This document shows, piece by piece, positions 49,830-61,800 of a stretch of DNA of 64,000 nucleotides. The notes under the pieces are model-generated. The model did not search any database, was not told the origin of the DNA, and saw nothing but the letters and a program-made list of their open reading frames with translations. Position numbers and translations under genes: made by a program. This stretch comes from Rhea pennata. Lineage: Eukaryota > Chordata > Aves > Rheiformes > Rheidae. Location: contig NC_084687.1 in the NCBI RefSeq assembly GCF_028389875.1, positions 3,136,157-3,200,156 of the forward strand, written 5' to 3'. How positions within the stretch are numbered: position 1 is the first letter of the stretch; each line of letters begins with the position of its first letter.

Positions 49830-51570
49830 AACTCACCAGCCACGCTCACAGCAAGGCAGTGAAAAGGCACTGTTGAGAGAAGCCAAAATAACTTTGTTTT
49901 CACAAGAGTGTGTCACCAGTAATGTTTTATTCATGGCTTCCAGCTCACACAGTTTCACCAACGAAGAATCCCTGCATTAACATCAAGGCAATGGAAAGGG
50001 GAAGAGTGCACCCTGAACTGACTTCATTTGTGACACCCAAAATTAAGCCTTTTCCAGGAGATACCTCTCAAATATGAAAATGTGCTGCCCTGCTCACAGG
50101 TTTGTGCTGCTGTTTTGCAACTTCCAAGCAATTTTGGGGTAGAAAGCTTGCACGCCTTAGCAAGCAGCTGGAGGATAGTAATGCGAATAAGAGGACCAAG
50201 CTGCAGTTTTGTGCAGCAACGCACTAGGACTGCTGAACAGCCAGATTTATGGTGAGAGGACAGCATTCCTGTGCTGCTAGATACTGCAGGACACCCACCC
50301 ACCAGCTGCTGCCCAGCCTGAGGAAGTCACGTCCCAGCCTCGTTGCAGCTACATCTCATCCCAAGAAGCAGAGGAGCCTCAAACTGCTTCACTTCCGTAA
50401 GTCCCATGACCCAAGCAGGCAGGTCTGTGTCTCCTCATGCATTCCTCAGGCTGAAACTGGAGGGCTCCAATTTCTTTTTCCAGCTCTCTTCTCCCCACTT
50501 CATCTGTGCCTGTGTCCTCTGCTTGCCCTTGGTCTCTGATGTCTCAGATCTCACACATTTTCCTGACAGTGAGATGGCAATGATAATGGCCTAAGATGTC
50601 CTTCTCTCTTGAAGAGCTGGCACAGCCCTGATCAGGTTACAGACCCACTCATGATCTTGATCCTATTTGTGCTGGAATACAGCAGATGGATGGTTCCATC
50701 TGCTTCTAAGAAAGGGAAGAAATGACTATTCCCTATCCCTTGTCAAGTAGCAGAGCTCTAAAGCACGCTGCCTTTTCAAATGTCTGTTGTCAGATGTCAG
50801 GGTTCTTGAGCTGGGAGGGCCCAGAAGGATTAGGACTCATTCCCTTTGGCTCATACCTTTTCCTTAGCTGTCTCTCCTCTAGGACAGGGCTTCAGTCTGA
50901 ATTGGTGGCTCTGTCACACATAAATGCACAGGAGCCCTAATCTCCTAGCTAGGGTTTGCATGTGAACTAGGTTGACATGGGTTATCAAACCAGAAAGAAC
51001 CACCCTGTAACTCCATGCCCTTGGAGAGCTGGGAACTAGTCCAAAACCAGGATGCCCTTACTGAACAAGGAGCCAGCCAGCCAAATCAGAAAAACTCCCA
51101 GGGCTTTGATTTCACAGGTTAAGCTTGCTCTTGGATCTAGTTCTTGACCCACACATCAGAACTGAGTGCAAAAAACTTAAATACCAAGCTCAGATCTATC
51201 CTCTTTGTACCAAAATTTCCACTCCCCTCCTGACTCAGGAGGATAGACCAGAAAAGAACAGCACATCTAAACCTTTCCCAAGTCAATTGCATCTTCTGGA
51301 AAAAAAAGGATAGGATTGAACACCTGGAGCTGATGCACCAACTCATTTCACTGTTTATCTTGCACTCATTAAGGAGAAGAAGTAGGTTTTCTTTAGATAG
51401 ATGGTTCCCTTTTCATATGACTGAGGCATGGAGCAATTCCTGGAATAACGCAATCCTAGATACTATGAGAAGACCCATTGAGCTCAATAACTCCATGCTG
51501 TAGTTTGGGATTCTCTTCACAAAGAAGTGATGTCTCAGAAGGTCTGTGAGCCAGTTCCCATATGGTTTTG
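49830..51570. other. Gene-poor stretch before the let-7 pair
   Basis: No exons or repeats recognised. If the let-7 primary transcript runs on the minus strand, this stretch lies in its 3' portion. Confidence 0.35.
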
Positions 51571-51577
51571 CTGCTCT

Positions 51578-51666
51578 TTAAGGAAGGCAATAGACTGTAT
51601 AGTTATCTCCTGAAATGGGATAAAATCCCTCCCACCAAACTATACAACCTACTACCTCACCTCCAC
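51578..51666 (-). ncRNA. let-7j: let-7 microRNA hairpin (let-7j type; mature sequence identical to let-7a)
   Basis: Read on the minus strand, 51638-51659 is a full 22-base match to the let-7a/let-7j mature microRNA, starting with U and seed GAGGUAG. The opposite arm, 51582-51602, reads CTATACAGTCTATTGCCTTCC-like (one base trimmed) and pairs with it apart from G-U wobbles, leaving a loop of about 35 bases as in other let-7 precursors. It should be processed by Drosha and Dicer and repress LIN28, HMGA2 and RAS-type targets. The symbol rests on memory that chicken let-7j and let-7k form a pair on chromosome 26. Confidence 0.94.
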
Positions 51667-51793
51667 AGAGCAGTACAGAGGTCTCATGTGATTCACAGCT
51701 GTATCACTAGCCTTGAATAAGGACAGGATTACTTGCACCACCTGCCTCCATGCTTCTTGAAGTAGATGATGAGAACCGATGACCTGACTGTCT

Positions 51794-51876
51794 CCTTAGG
51801 AAAGACAGTAGATTGTATAGTTAGCTCAAAGGGAGGATAGGACTCCACAACTATTCAATCTACTACCTCAGCCTCA
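51794..51876 (-). ncRNA. let-7k: let-7 microRNA hairpin (let-7k type)
   Basis: Read on the minus strand, 51849-51870 is a let-7 family mature sequence with the standard seed. It differs from let-7f by one base (A for U at position 16) and from let-7a at positions 12 and 16, which matches let-7k as I recall it from chicken. The star arm lies at about 51799-51820. It is 5' of let-7j in transcription order, with mature arms 211 bases apart, so both should come from one primary transcript. Confidence 0.92.
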
Positions 51877-53254
51877 AGGACAGCTTGGGATCATGGCAGG
51901 CTAAGCCAAGATGATTCTTATCCAGGAGTCAGCTGCTCTGAAGATCCTGTGAAGAGAAACGCACAAAGAATTCATCAGATTTCATGATGTTAGGGGAAGC
52001 GAGTCCCCTACCCAACTGCCCTGGACCCTTCTTTCCTTCTTTAAACTTCCTTCAGTCCACTTAGACTACAATTTATCTTTGGCAATCACATTAGCTGCAA
52101 ATTTTATGCAACCAAGGGCTTATGAAAGTATCAGTGCTCCCCTTCGAACCCAGAGCCATACATGCAGATAGTGTGGCCCTCCTGGAACTGTAGTAGCACC
52201 AAGGAACACACAGCCAGGCTGACCTCACCTCTTGAATACACAGCGTATCTAGAACAAACCTGCCAGACCAGATAAGAGAATCCATCAATTTAGCTGCTAT
52301 GCACTCCAGGGAATTGAACAGATTAGAAATAACCGAGTACAAGGAAGCTTTTAGGCTGCAAATGTAATGGTATTGAGTACATCAAGGCAGATCTCATTTC
52401 CTAAACAAATGAGTGCAACATGCAGGCTTGGTGTCCCTTTAATGTTATAGTACAGCCAGGCAATATTAACACGGATACAAGACAGATTGGCTCCCCCCTA
52501 GCCCTTGGCTCACCTTCTGAGATTTTTTTTTCGTTCTCTGTACACCCAAATACAGATGCAAGGTATTAAGTTTGTAGTTTAAAAGAAATGTGTGAGGTTT
52601 TCTTGCAACGTGAAAGAATTCCCCTTGAAGATTAAAGAAGGCCATAACAAAAGACAGCCACTAGTAGCACATTAAATGGGCTGCATGTGCCGCACAGCAG
52701 AAACCCAATGGAGGACTTCCCATGAGACCTCAGCTCCCTGAAGCAGGACAGGTCCTCAGCCGTCCTGAACATCTGCTGAATGTTGTGGTGGGAGATGCAG
52801 AGGACAAGGCAGAAGCCCCAAAAGAGAGAGAGGCTGCATAATGCTTTATGCTTCCACAGCTAACAAGGAATAACATAAAGGAGTGAGACTCCCAGATGTC
52901 TGGTCAGCTATTTTAGTTGATATCCTTAAGGTGAGAGTTTAGGATGGTCATAGGTAGAAGGATATCTCTGCAGATAGGCTTGAAAATGCCCTTATTCCTT
53001 TGCAGAGCAGTCCGGATGTCCTCACTGGCATTCAACACAGTCCAGGTAATTCTCTTTAATTTCCTTTGACAAACTGAGTCTTCACAAGAGATGGCCTACT
53101 GTGTCAAGCCATCTGGCCCAGGTTTCTTGCAGTGTGACAGGATATAAACAATGTCAGAAGATCAGTCTCTTGCAGACCTGACTCCTACAGCATTATAAGT
53201 ATCCAGCCCATCCACAGTGTTAAGTACCTTGAACCAAACGGCCTTCTGATGGGA

Positions 53255-53345
53255 AATATTCTTCCCATTTTATTGGCGTAGTAAGTGATGCACAGAGGTT
53301 AAGCATCCTTCCTTAGCACATGCAACATCAGCCAGAGCTTCACTG
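53255..53345. repeat. MIR-like SINE remnant
   Basis: Contains TTCCCATTTTATTGGCG, then GATGCACAGAGGTTAAGCAT, resembling the MIR core (cccattttacag... cacagagaggttaag). Old and divergent. Confidence 0.5.
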
Positions 53346-54019
53346 AGATTATGCTCAGAATGAAATGGTACAACCAGTCTGTCACAGGCCCTTCTGTTCC
53401 CTCAAAGCCAGAGATACGAGTTTAGACTACAGCGTTTCAGCCTTCATATGATTAAGCTAGTGCCACAAGCATGAACCAGAAGGGATCGTGGTGGCAAGAA
53501 AGACAGTGGTTGCTGCAATGGAAGAGGACAGTGAGGTGAGTTGTCTGCATGTTCCCACCATGTGAAACACACAACAGCGGACAGTAATCTTCTCCCAAGA
53601 GGCTATTGACGACTGACCTGGAGGAATACTTCTTTACTGATTCCAAGTCCGCTGGTTTGTATTATTTTAGGTATATAAGCAAGCTATATGAGGCCAGTAT
53701 CTAAAGACCACTCTTTATACCATTGCAGAAAATAGGCCAATTTCATACTGTGAATCGGAAATTACATAAAAACATTCCTCTGATTATACATGGGGAGGAA
53801 AAAAAAATCCCTTCTGACTTCTGTAGGTAATCATGAAAGAACGAGATTTAATTATACTTGTCTTAATGATTATAGGTGTTGGGAGTACCTGGCTGCTGAC
53901 TCTGCAATCCTGATCTTGCAAGAATCCAGAAAGAAAGGAGTCAAACAAGTGATTCAGAAATACCTTTCTCAGTAAGAATCATTGTAACCATCCTAGCCTT
54001 CCTATTACTGTCATGCTTG

Positions 54020-54215
54020 GTTGTGCTAAGTGCTATACAAATTGTAACAATCACTAACCCCTCTCCTAGATGGTTTATGGTCTAAACCATTAAGACAAAA
54101 GATGAGAATGGAAGCAGCAGCAGAGAGGTGACCAAATTTGCCAGGGATCCCATAGCAAGTCCGTGGTAAAACTGGCACAAGAACCAGCCTTGTCAAGTTC
54201 TGCTCCAGTCTCTGG
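54020..54215. repeat. MIR-like SINE remnant
   Basis: A GTGCTAAGTGCTATACAAAT start and an AGAGAGGTGACCAAATTTGCC ... GATCCCATAGCAAGTCCGTGG body follow the order of old MIR/CORE-SINE consensus sequences. The family is not certain. Confidence 0.5.
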
Positions 54216-55331
54216 TTGCATTGCCATAGTGATGATTTGCATGGGCCAGCCTACCATGGTCGAACAGGTCAATTCCTATCTCTCCCAACTGTTTTCAACA
54301 GAGGGGGAAAAAAGTATTGCTCCATTTTAAGGTCTGCAGGAGAAGCTTAGCTCCTAGGAGACAGAAGATCATACACATGTTGGATAACAGCTCAGTGGTA
54401 TAAACCCCGCTGGGGTTGTTTCAGAAAGACACATATGAATTAGTCATAAATCTGTGCAGCAGTAAGATTTGTGCAAGCTCTCTATCTGCCAAGATTCTCA
54501 GGAAAAACCCAGGGCAATCACTGAAATGAATTGTGTTCCAGTCCTGCACTGGTTTCCAGACATGAAGCTTTCTCTTCCAGTATATTGCTGCTGAGGTGTT
54601 AGATTTATAATAACCCGAATGTGATGCAGCTATGCCCAGTTCTGGATAAAATAGCCAAAGGTGTCCATAAGACTCAGGAGCCTGCATCTCAAAGCCACTC
54701 ATTGACTTCTAAATCATTTAAGCCCAGAGTTTTTGAAGCTTTTTGGATACTTGATTCCTAAGAACCATAACTTTTGAAAAATATCACTTTCTGTACATTG
54801 AGTTTAAACTAGTGACACTGATATTTCCCCTTCCAGATCCATATGAATAGCCAAATATAATTTCTGGAAAAAGCTGTCAGTGTCTGAGACGCACTGCAAG
54901 AAGATCCTCATGTTCAGAGTACACCATAGGATAGTCCTGCTGTCTATAGATGTGTTTGCAGGGATGAAGGAAATCGGCAGATAAAAGATTAGTATGTATC
55001 TTCACAGCAAGATCATTCATGCTGGCAAAAATTTGGCATTTCCAGTCCAGCTCTCGTACTTATTTTTGGGAGGGAGAGGTGCCCTACGGCTGTTCTTCAG
55101 TTAACAGGGCTCAATGCAGCTCGTGATGACCAGCTGCTCGGACCCATAGAAGATAACCCATCCTGGTGCCCCCAAGTTTATAAGCACCTCTGGACAAAAG
55201 ATGCCCAAAAGTGGCCAAGTCTCTGCCTTGAAAATATCGGAGGCACCGAGAGGTACAGAGCCTGCCTCGGAAAGGAGCTGGAAAGGCTCCGCAGCTTTGA
55301 GGTGCTGATCTGGTTTATTAAGGAGAACTGA

Positions 55332-55384
55332 ATGAAATGGAGAAGGGGGGTGGAAGAGGGAGGAGGAGGAGGGAGGAGGAAACC
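55332..55384. repeat. Purine-rich GGA tract
   Basis: Almost all G and A on the plus strand, with repeated GGAGGA units. Such mirror-like purine tracts can form triplex DNA. Confidence 0.75.
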
Positions 55385-55617
55385 ATAAAACAACAAAGTT
55401 GCTCCTTTAAAAGCAGACACTGCTTTCAGCTTTTGTATAGTCACAGTCCTGCGCGTCGGTGCCAAAATGTGCCGGGGACGGGCAGGGCTTCTCAGTGGGA
55501 AATCAGGACCCTGCATCTCTTAAAGCCCTTTCAGCCTCTTGGAGCGATAGCTGAATTGGGACAGAACCAGCCCCAATAGAGACAAAAATCTGCATGAAGT
55601 CAGCTGTCTGCATTGAC

Positions 55618-55646
55618 ACAAAATGGCTGACCACCAGCCATTTTGT
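55618..55646. repeat. Perfect 12-bp inverted repeat with AAAATGGC
   Basis: ACAAAATGGCTG at 55618-55629 and its exact complement at 55635-55646, with a 5-base loop. The AAAATGGC core is YY1-like. See the related element at 58216-58248. Confidence 0.85.
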
Positions 55647-57779
55647 TTCCTCAGTTTTGCCTAGGAGGAAGCATGTAGCAACTTCACGTCCTCGCCTTGC
55701 TGCATTGCTAGAGGGGCAAAATAAAAAGTGAACGCACAGAAAAACTGAGGTCAGCAAAGTTTTTCAATAGCTCCCTCAACGCCTGCCGGGGCGCAGGGAC
55801 ACGGTGTGCCGGCACGACTCCTTTTGCTCTTTCCGTTCCCCTGATTTTGTTTCCTTGAGTCACAGCACTGTCCCAAATATTTTGATTTACTCCGGACTCA
55901 GTGGAAATGCTGCGTCCGCGTACAGCACCTTTCAGAGCAGCACAGCACCAGTGCAACCCTACCTGCTGGCAGCCAGGAGCCTAGATAAAGAAAAAAGCAG
56001 CAGACGGTCCAAAAACCATCTTGAAGGCACTCAGTGCTACCAGAATGCAAAAAAAAAATACGTTTGCCGAAGCAGCTGACGGGACAAGTTTCTTTTAAGT
56101 CCTCACAAAACACATACAAAAAACAAGGCAAACCATCTTCCTAGACACTTAAACCTGGATTTTATCTTAAAATATCACGCTTCAGAAAAATGAATCACAG
56201 GTGCTACAAACAGGCAAAAGGCAGAAAGGCAATGGCAGTAAAAATATTTAAAGTTCATTCTTATGACAGCCTTGTGTCTCAATGGTCTTTTTCTTCCATG
56301 CTGTTTTAATGATGTAGATAGTATTTTGTATCAACGTAATAATAAATTTGTTTATAAAGGATTTATAAAGGATTACTAAAAAATTAACAGATATTTTAAT
56401 AAACTCCTACTGATTTGTTAGGGATTGTCTCAAGTCCCATCATAGGTTTATAAACATCTAGACTATAATTAATGGATGTATTTTTGCTATTATAATGCAT
56501 GCATCTGCAACTTGCTTGTTATACTACTTATCTTTTATTAATCCTTCATAAATTTATTGTTAAAGCTGGTCACAATGGTAATGCTTTTTTTAAACGTTCA
56601 TATATCTTCCTTTTCGATTAGCATATAATTTACACTTTTCTGCAGAAAAAAAATTCCCAGAATTTTTTTCTTAAATTTAAAACAGGCGCTATGGACATTT
56701 CATAGAATAATTTCTTCAAAGTACTAAAAATCAAGAGCTATAACAGAAAAACAATCTTTTTTGCTTATTTTTAAGTACCCTCTATTGAATTCTATAGGAT
56801 AACTAAAAAAATCTACAGAAAGAAAAATCCTTTCCTATATTATTCTATACAACTCTTCCATTAATGTTGTTTTCCTTCAGGCTGTTTAATTCAGAAATTG
56901 CTCTCAAAAGGTGTACACAACACCCCTAATGTATATTCAAACCGAAATACTTAATTTGCAGTCAGACCTGTCTGCCCAGTGCCTACACATGCAGTAGCTC
57001 TGAGACCACCATTTCCACCGCAATAGTCTACATTGCCCTTTTGTAAGAAAGCCAAGCAGATATGGAGGCAAATACCTTTCTATAAAAGAAAACCGATTTC
57101 CCTCTTTCTGCTCTCCTTCCCAGCTTCTCTCTGGAAGTGCCTGCTTCTCTCCAGATATCCGGACACAGTCCCTCAAGACAGGTAAGGTGATCATCCCAAT
57201 CCTGATGTCTTATCAAAGCCTGGTCCCCCCGTGCCTCGGGACAGAGCTCTGTCCCTCTGAACGTCCGTGAACGAAGAGATGTGACTACTAACTGAAAAGA
57301 CGTCCGGGCTACTGAGGGAAATGCAGAACCACTTAAAAAAAAAAAATCTGTTATTTGGCGCATGTTCTGGTATTTTTGCCATGCTTCTGCGCAAAATTTG
57401 TATGGAAACGCCACCAAGTTCCCTTAAACTTTCAAGGCATGTTACTTTTCATGGCGTCTCTGGTGTGTGTCACACCTTAATGTGTGCAGGATATGCACAT
57501 TGGTGCAGCAAACAGCTTGTTATCATAATACGGCACCATCCACATAAGAAAAACAAGTGCTTAACAAGCCAGGACAGATATTTCTTTTAATATTTAAATT
57601 AAGATTTTTGTATTCTCAAGATGAAAACTTTTAAGGCAAGAAGGTAATAGACAAAACAAAACCCCCTAAAAAAAAAATCCTCCAGATCACATTAGCTAAA
57701 TCCAGGCACTGCTAGATCAGTGGAAAGGTCAAATCTTATATTCACCAAAAACAAGAGGACACACAACAGGTTAAAATGC

Positions 57780-58820
57780 TACCGTCCGGCAATGACCGGC
57801 TCTAATCATACCAAGCCGATGTGTAAAACCATCCGCCCGTCCAAAAACAAATTAGACAACAGTGCTCTCTGGTACTTTATAAATACACAAGAAAGGAGGG
57901 CTGTTTTATTGAATATAGTGAACAAACCTTTCCGTCCGGCTATATCGTGCAGCCCCACGACTCTGAATGCACCGAGTAGCCTTACTCTGCTAATACAAAA
58001 GCTCAGTTTGGCAATTCCAGGCATTTTCAGTGCTCAACATACGCCAAAACTACCCACTCTCTGTCTCTGACTTTGGTCTCATTCCAAAAGGTCCTTTTTT
58101 TTTTTTTGCGCTACAGCCGATGCCACGTAGAGACGGGAGAGTTGGGCTCGAACATGGCCGCAGCCTCCAAAAAAGAGCCAAGTCCCAGCGTCCTTGTTTC
58201 TCCCTTCCAGGCAGAAAACAAAATGGCCATGCAGCAGCCATTTTGTTTGCTTCGGGATGGGAGGGAGAAAGGAAGGGAGGGGAGACGCAAAGCAGGAGAG
58301 AGCGCGTGAGAAGGATGGGAGGGAGGAGAGGGAGGGAAAGGGGAGGGTGTAAATTCGACAGGAACCAAAAAGCTTTGCAGAGATACCCGGGCGCGTCCTC
58401 CCTTCCTGGTGCTGGGGGGCCGAATGGCCCTTCCAGCCCCGCGGCAGGACCAAGAGAGACCGACAGACGTGGAGGGGCTGATGCGGGGATCGAGTTTTTT
58501 CAGCTTTCCAGAGCTGGTTGAGTTTGAATTGTCTGGCCTAAAAGGGGTTACGTTTCCTTCCCGGGGCCTGGCCGGGCGCCTCCATCCTGCCTACTGGCAC
58601 GGGGCAGGCTGCAGCCCCAGCCGTCGGCGGCACCGAGGAGACGCGCAGCTCGGTCTGTGTGAAAGCTCCCGATGGGAACAGGGCAGGAGAACGGAAACCA
58701 ACCCGGTAACGTCAAACTCCTGAACTTCCCTGGACAGGAAACTGTGTAAATAACACCCACAGGAGAGTGTGGGGAGGGGGGGAGAGGAACCCGGAGCCGG
58801 CAATGAGGCCTTCGGGACAG
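57780..58820. promoter_or_regulatory. CpG-rich patch, candidate let-7 primary transcript promoter
   Basis: CpG density and GC content rise sharply against the AT-rich DNA before it. It contains ATGGCCGC and AAAATGGCC YY1-like sites and purine-rich GGGAGGG blocks. It lies about 6-7 kb upstream of the let-7 pair in the minus-strand sense. The direction of transcription cannot be told from the sequence. Confidence 0.4.
58216..58248. repeat. Second AAAATGGC inverted repeat
   Basis: AAACAAAATGGC at 58216-58227 and its exact complement at 58237-58248, with a 9-base loop. It shares the ACAAAATGGC arm with the element 2.6 kb away. Confidence 0.85.
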
Positions 58821-58829
58821 AGGTTCATA

Positions 58830-61800
58830 GGCAGAGGGACAGTATGGACCCTGGAAAGCAGATCCTAAATTGCACCTGCAGCAAAACATTTCAGGGAGAA
58901 ATGGTTTTAATAATGTTTCTTAGCTAAGCTCAAATCTCCTCCTCTCCTTCCCTCCAAATCCCCTCAATTCTCATCCGGCAGCAGCACACAACACCTTGAC
59001 ACTGCAAATGCCGCGGTTCTGTCCATCAAAGGCCCCGCGTTTAGCTGCAGTTCAGCTGCTGGAAGCATCTTCAGCTCGGGCCTGATCCAAAGCCTCCAGA
59101 AGTCAGTGGGACAGTGAGGACAACGAGAGGTTCCCCACTGAAGGACCTAATGCTTCATCAGCTATGTCTACCTAGCTGGGCTCCCCACAGCTCTTAGAAA
59201 GCCCTTGAGGCTGAGTCAGAGCCCTTCCCATAGGCTTTCTTTGACTGCTGCGGACTCTAGAAGGATCCTGGACTGATACAGGGATGGATGGTGATGAAGG
59301 ACAAAGTGTCTGTTCCAGATGGAGGCTGGAACCACTTCTCTAGCAAGAAGGCTTCCTCTCATATTCCCAAATGGTAGGCAGGCAGTAGCCTAATTCTGCT
59401 TCTCTCGCCCCTAGATGTAAAATTCCCAACAGAGAAAACTAACAGGACGCTTGCGTGAGACAAGTCTTCATAAGAAACAGAGCTGCGTGACTAAGATCCA
59501 TCCATAGCCCAACCACTCAAGAGCTAGACTGAAACTACCATCCCTCCACTGTCAAGCACAACAGGGGGCTGTGCAAGCAGCTGCCCTATATTACCACACA
59601 TCCCTGGGTGCTGGTCTGTCTCCCATCCCTCTGAGCATGCCAAGAGGAAGAAAATGCTGCAAGCACGAGGAAGGACTGGGCTGAGGCACTCTGGAAGGAC
59701 CACTGCAGCAGGCAGCAGAGCTCACAGCTTCCCACTGCCAACTCTGTGACCAGCCGACTGCCTCTTGTAGTGCCTCACACCTGCAAAGCACCCCTCAAGC
59801 TTCAGTAGTTTTATCTGCCTTTCTCCTGTTCTACAGCAGAGCTTCACACCTTCCAGTCGAGACAACATGTCTACAGCTTAAGGAACAAGAGGAGCATGGA
59901 GTGAAACCAGCTCAGTGCAGGACCTTGTTCTCCCTAAATGACAGAGCTTTTAGTGGTCTTGGTACAGAAGCCATCAAGCTGCAGAGCTGAAACCCCTTCT
60001 CCACCATAGAGGTAAGTCCCTTCAAGTCCTGACTAAAACCAGAGGAAAGCATGTTGTTAGAGGACAACCACCTAACAGTGTTGTGTGAGACTGTCAGACA
60101 TGGGAAGACCCTTAGGAGCACACAGAGCAAAGGCCACCTGGGCTTTCTACTTTGCGATAGGTAAGATAGATCAGCAAGAATCAGGACTGTTCCCAGGATT
60201 TAGGATCGATAAAAGTTCCCAGTTACAAGCCTGAGATGAAGGGAAATGCAAATGGCAAAACTTAGAAGAGTTTTGAAGCTATTAAAGATCTTCTGGGAAA
60301 AAATCTGTATGGAAGGGTGTTGGACAAGTCACTTAGCATCATGTTCACATGGGATATATTTTGGAGGCTATATCTGGTAAGCTTTATCTAGTCACTGGAG
60401 GGGGAAATTTCTTTGAAGAGCAATTCAGAGCATGAACCTATCACCAGCATCTTGAATTACCCTGTGAAGAAGCCTACAACCTTAAGATTTTTAATAACCA
60501 GTATTCCTCACAATATGACAGAATGAAGATCCTCACCAACCTTCTTCAAATTATCTTAAAATCTCCAGATGAAGATTATTACGGCTTGCTTGCTCAGTGA
60601 CCTGCTGTGTTTGATTATTAAAATGTCCTTGAAGATGAGTATCACCTGTAATAAAGTCTATCAATACCTGCCTGACCTAACTTCTTATTCAGGCTTAGAG
60701 GGCAGCTGCAAGACCTGTTTTGAAGGCAGGTTTGTGCTCTTTATACCAACCTAGTATTTTGGAAATTTTGAAGGTATCAGAAGGACCAATTCCCGTTTAT
60801 TTTAATAGGATTTGGCAAGTCAAGGTTCACTTGAAAACCCTAGCCTTTGCACTGAAAGAATACTGCATTTATTGTGCAAAATTCTTTCAGGAAAAACATT
60901 AAGGTGGTTTGCAGAATGAAGACCAAAAAAACCTCTAGGTGTCTATACCAAGAGATCAGGAAATGGCCACATGTAACATGTCAATGTGAAGCTAGGAAAG
61001 AGAACCAGTTTCAGCTGCTCAGGCACAGACACTCTTCTAGAAAAGCCCAACCTATGTGTACCCTGACAGACTGAAGACCTTTATTTTTGTCCTTAATCTA
61101 AGTGAAAACTTCTTAATAATGGGACAGGCTATGATATATTTACAAGACAGGGTGTTTTACCTTTCCCAATAACAGAGTCTCTAGATCAGGTAGGCAGCAT
61201 CTTACTTGTGAGTCCTGAGCTGGAGAGAGAGTTGTTTATGGACAAGAACGCCATGGGGCTGAGATCATTGAGGACATTAATAACCCAGATATAACTGCAA
61301 ATAATACCTCAGCACCATTTGCTTATTCTATATATCTTGGTCATAGTGGTGGTTTGTGTTTATGAGAGGTGAAAGATGGGAATGGGAATCTAAGAGTAAG
61401 CAAAGGGGTGTGTATACTTGGACTTTGGAGTCTTCTTACCATGGAGGGGAAGGTATCTTGACTGCATAAGAAAGGGGAGGATATCATGAATGCACAGGTT
61501 TTGTGGACATGAGCTACTGAGAGAGCTGTAATGTTGGTTTATATTAAGAGAGGGAGGCGTGAATGCCATTGAAATGCTGGAGCATAACAAAGAATGAGGG
61601 AGGAGCTGGTATGCGGGGGCATGTTCTTTTAGCCTTCAGTATGCAGATCTGCTGTCTCTGAGCTGCTGTGGGCTTTGCTGGCGTTAGATTGAGATGTAGT
61701 CATTAAAAGTCTACAGGACAGGACAGTTGCTCTAGAGGCTTTCAGCTTTCAGACACTGCTGCTGTGATCTCACCAGAGCTCTCATTCAAACACATCCTTG

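Larger units (their letters stand above)
51880..57770. other. Noncoding stretch upstream of the let-7 pair (minus-strand sense)
   Basis: No protein exons recognised. It contains two MIR-like SINE remnants (about 53255-53345 and 54020-54215), a purine-rich tract at 55332-55384, an AAAATGGC inverted repeat at 55618-55646, and an AT-rich block at 56150-56950. It could be intron or 5' portion of the let-7 host transcript. Confidence 0.35.

Noticed and set aside
49186..49980. 264-codon plus-strand frame
   Set aside because: It spans a strong donor and acceptor and has no recognisable domain. Only the possible spliced use of its ends is kept, as a low-confidence candidate.
53790..53975. 61-codon plus-strand ORF in the let-7 region
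   Set aside because: No family motif, no supporting splice sites, and it lies next to old SINE sequence.
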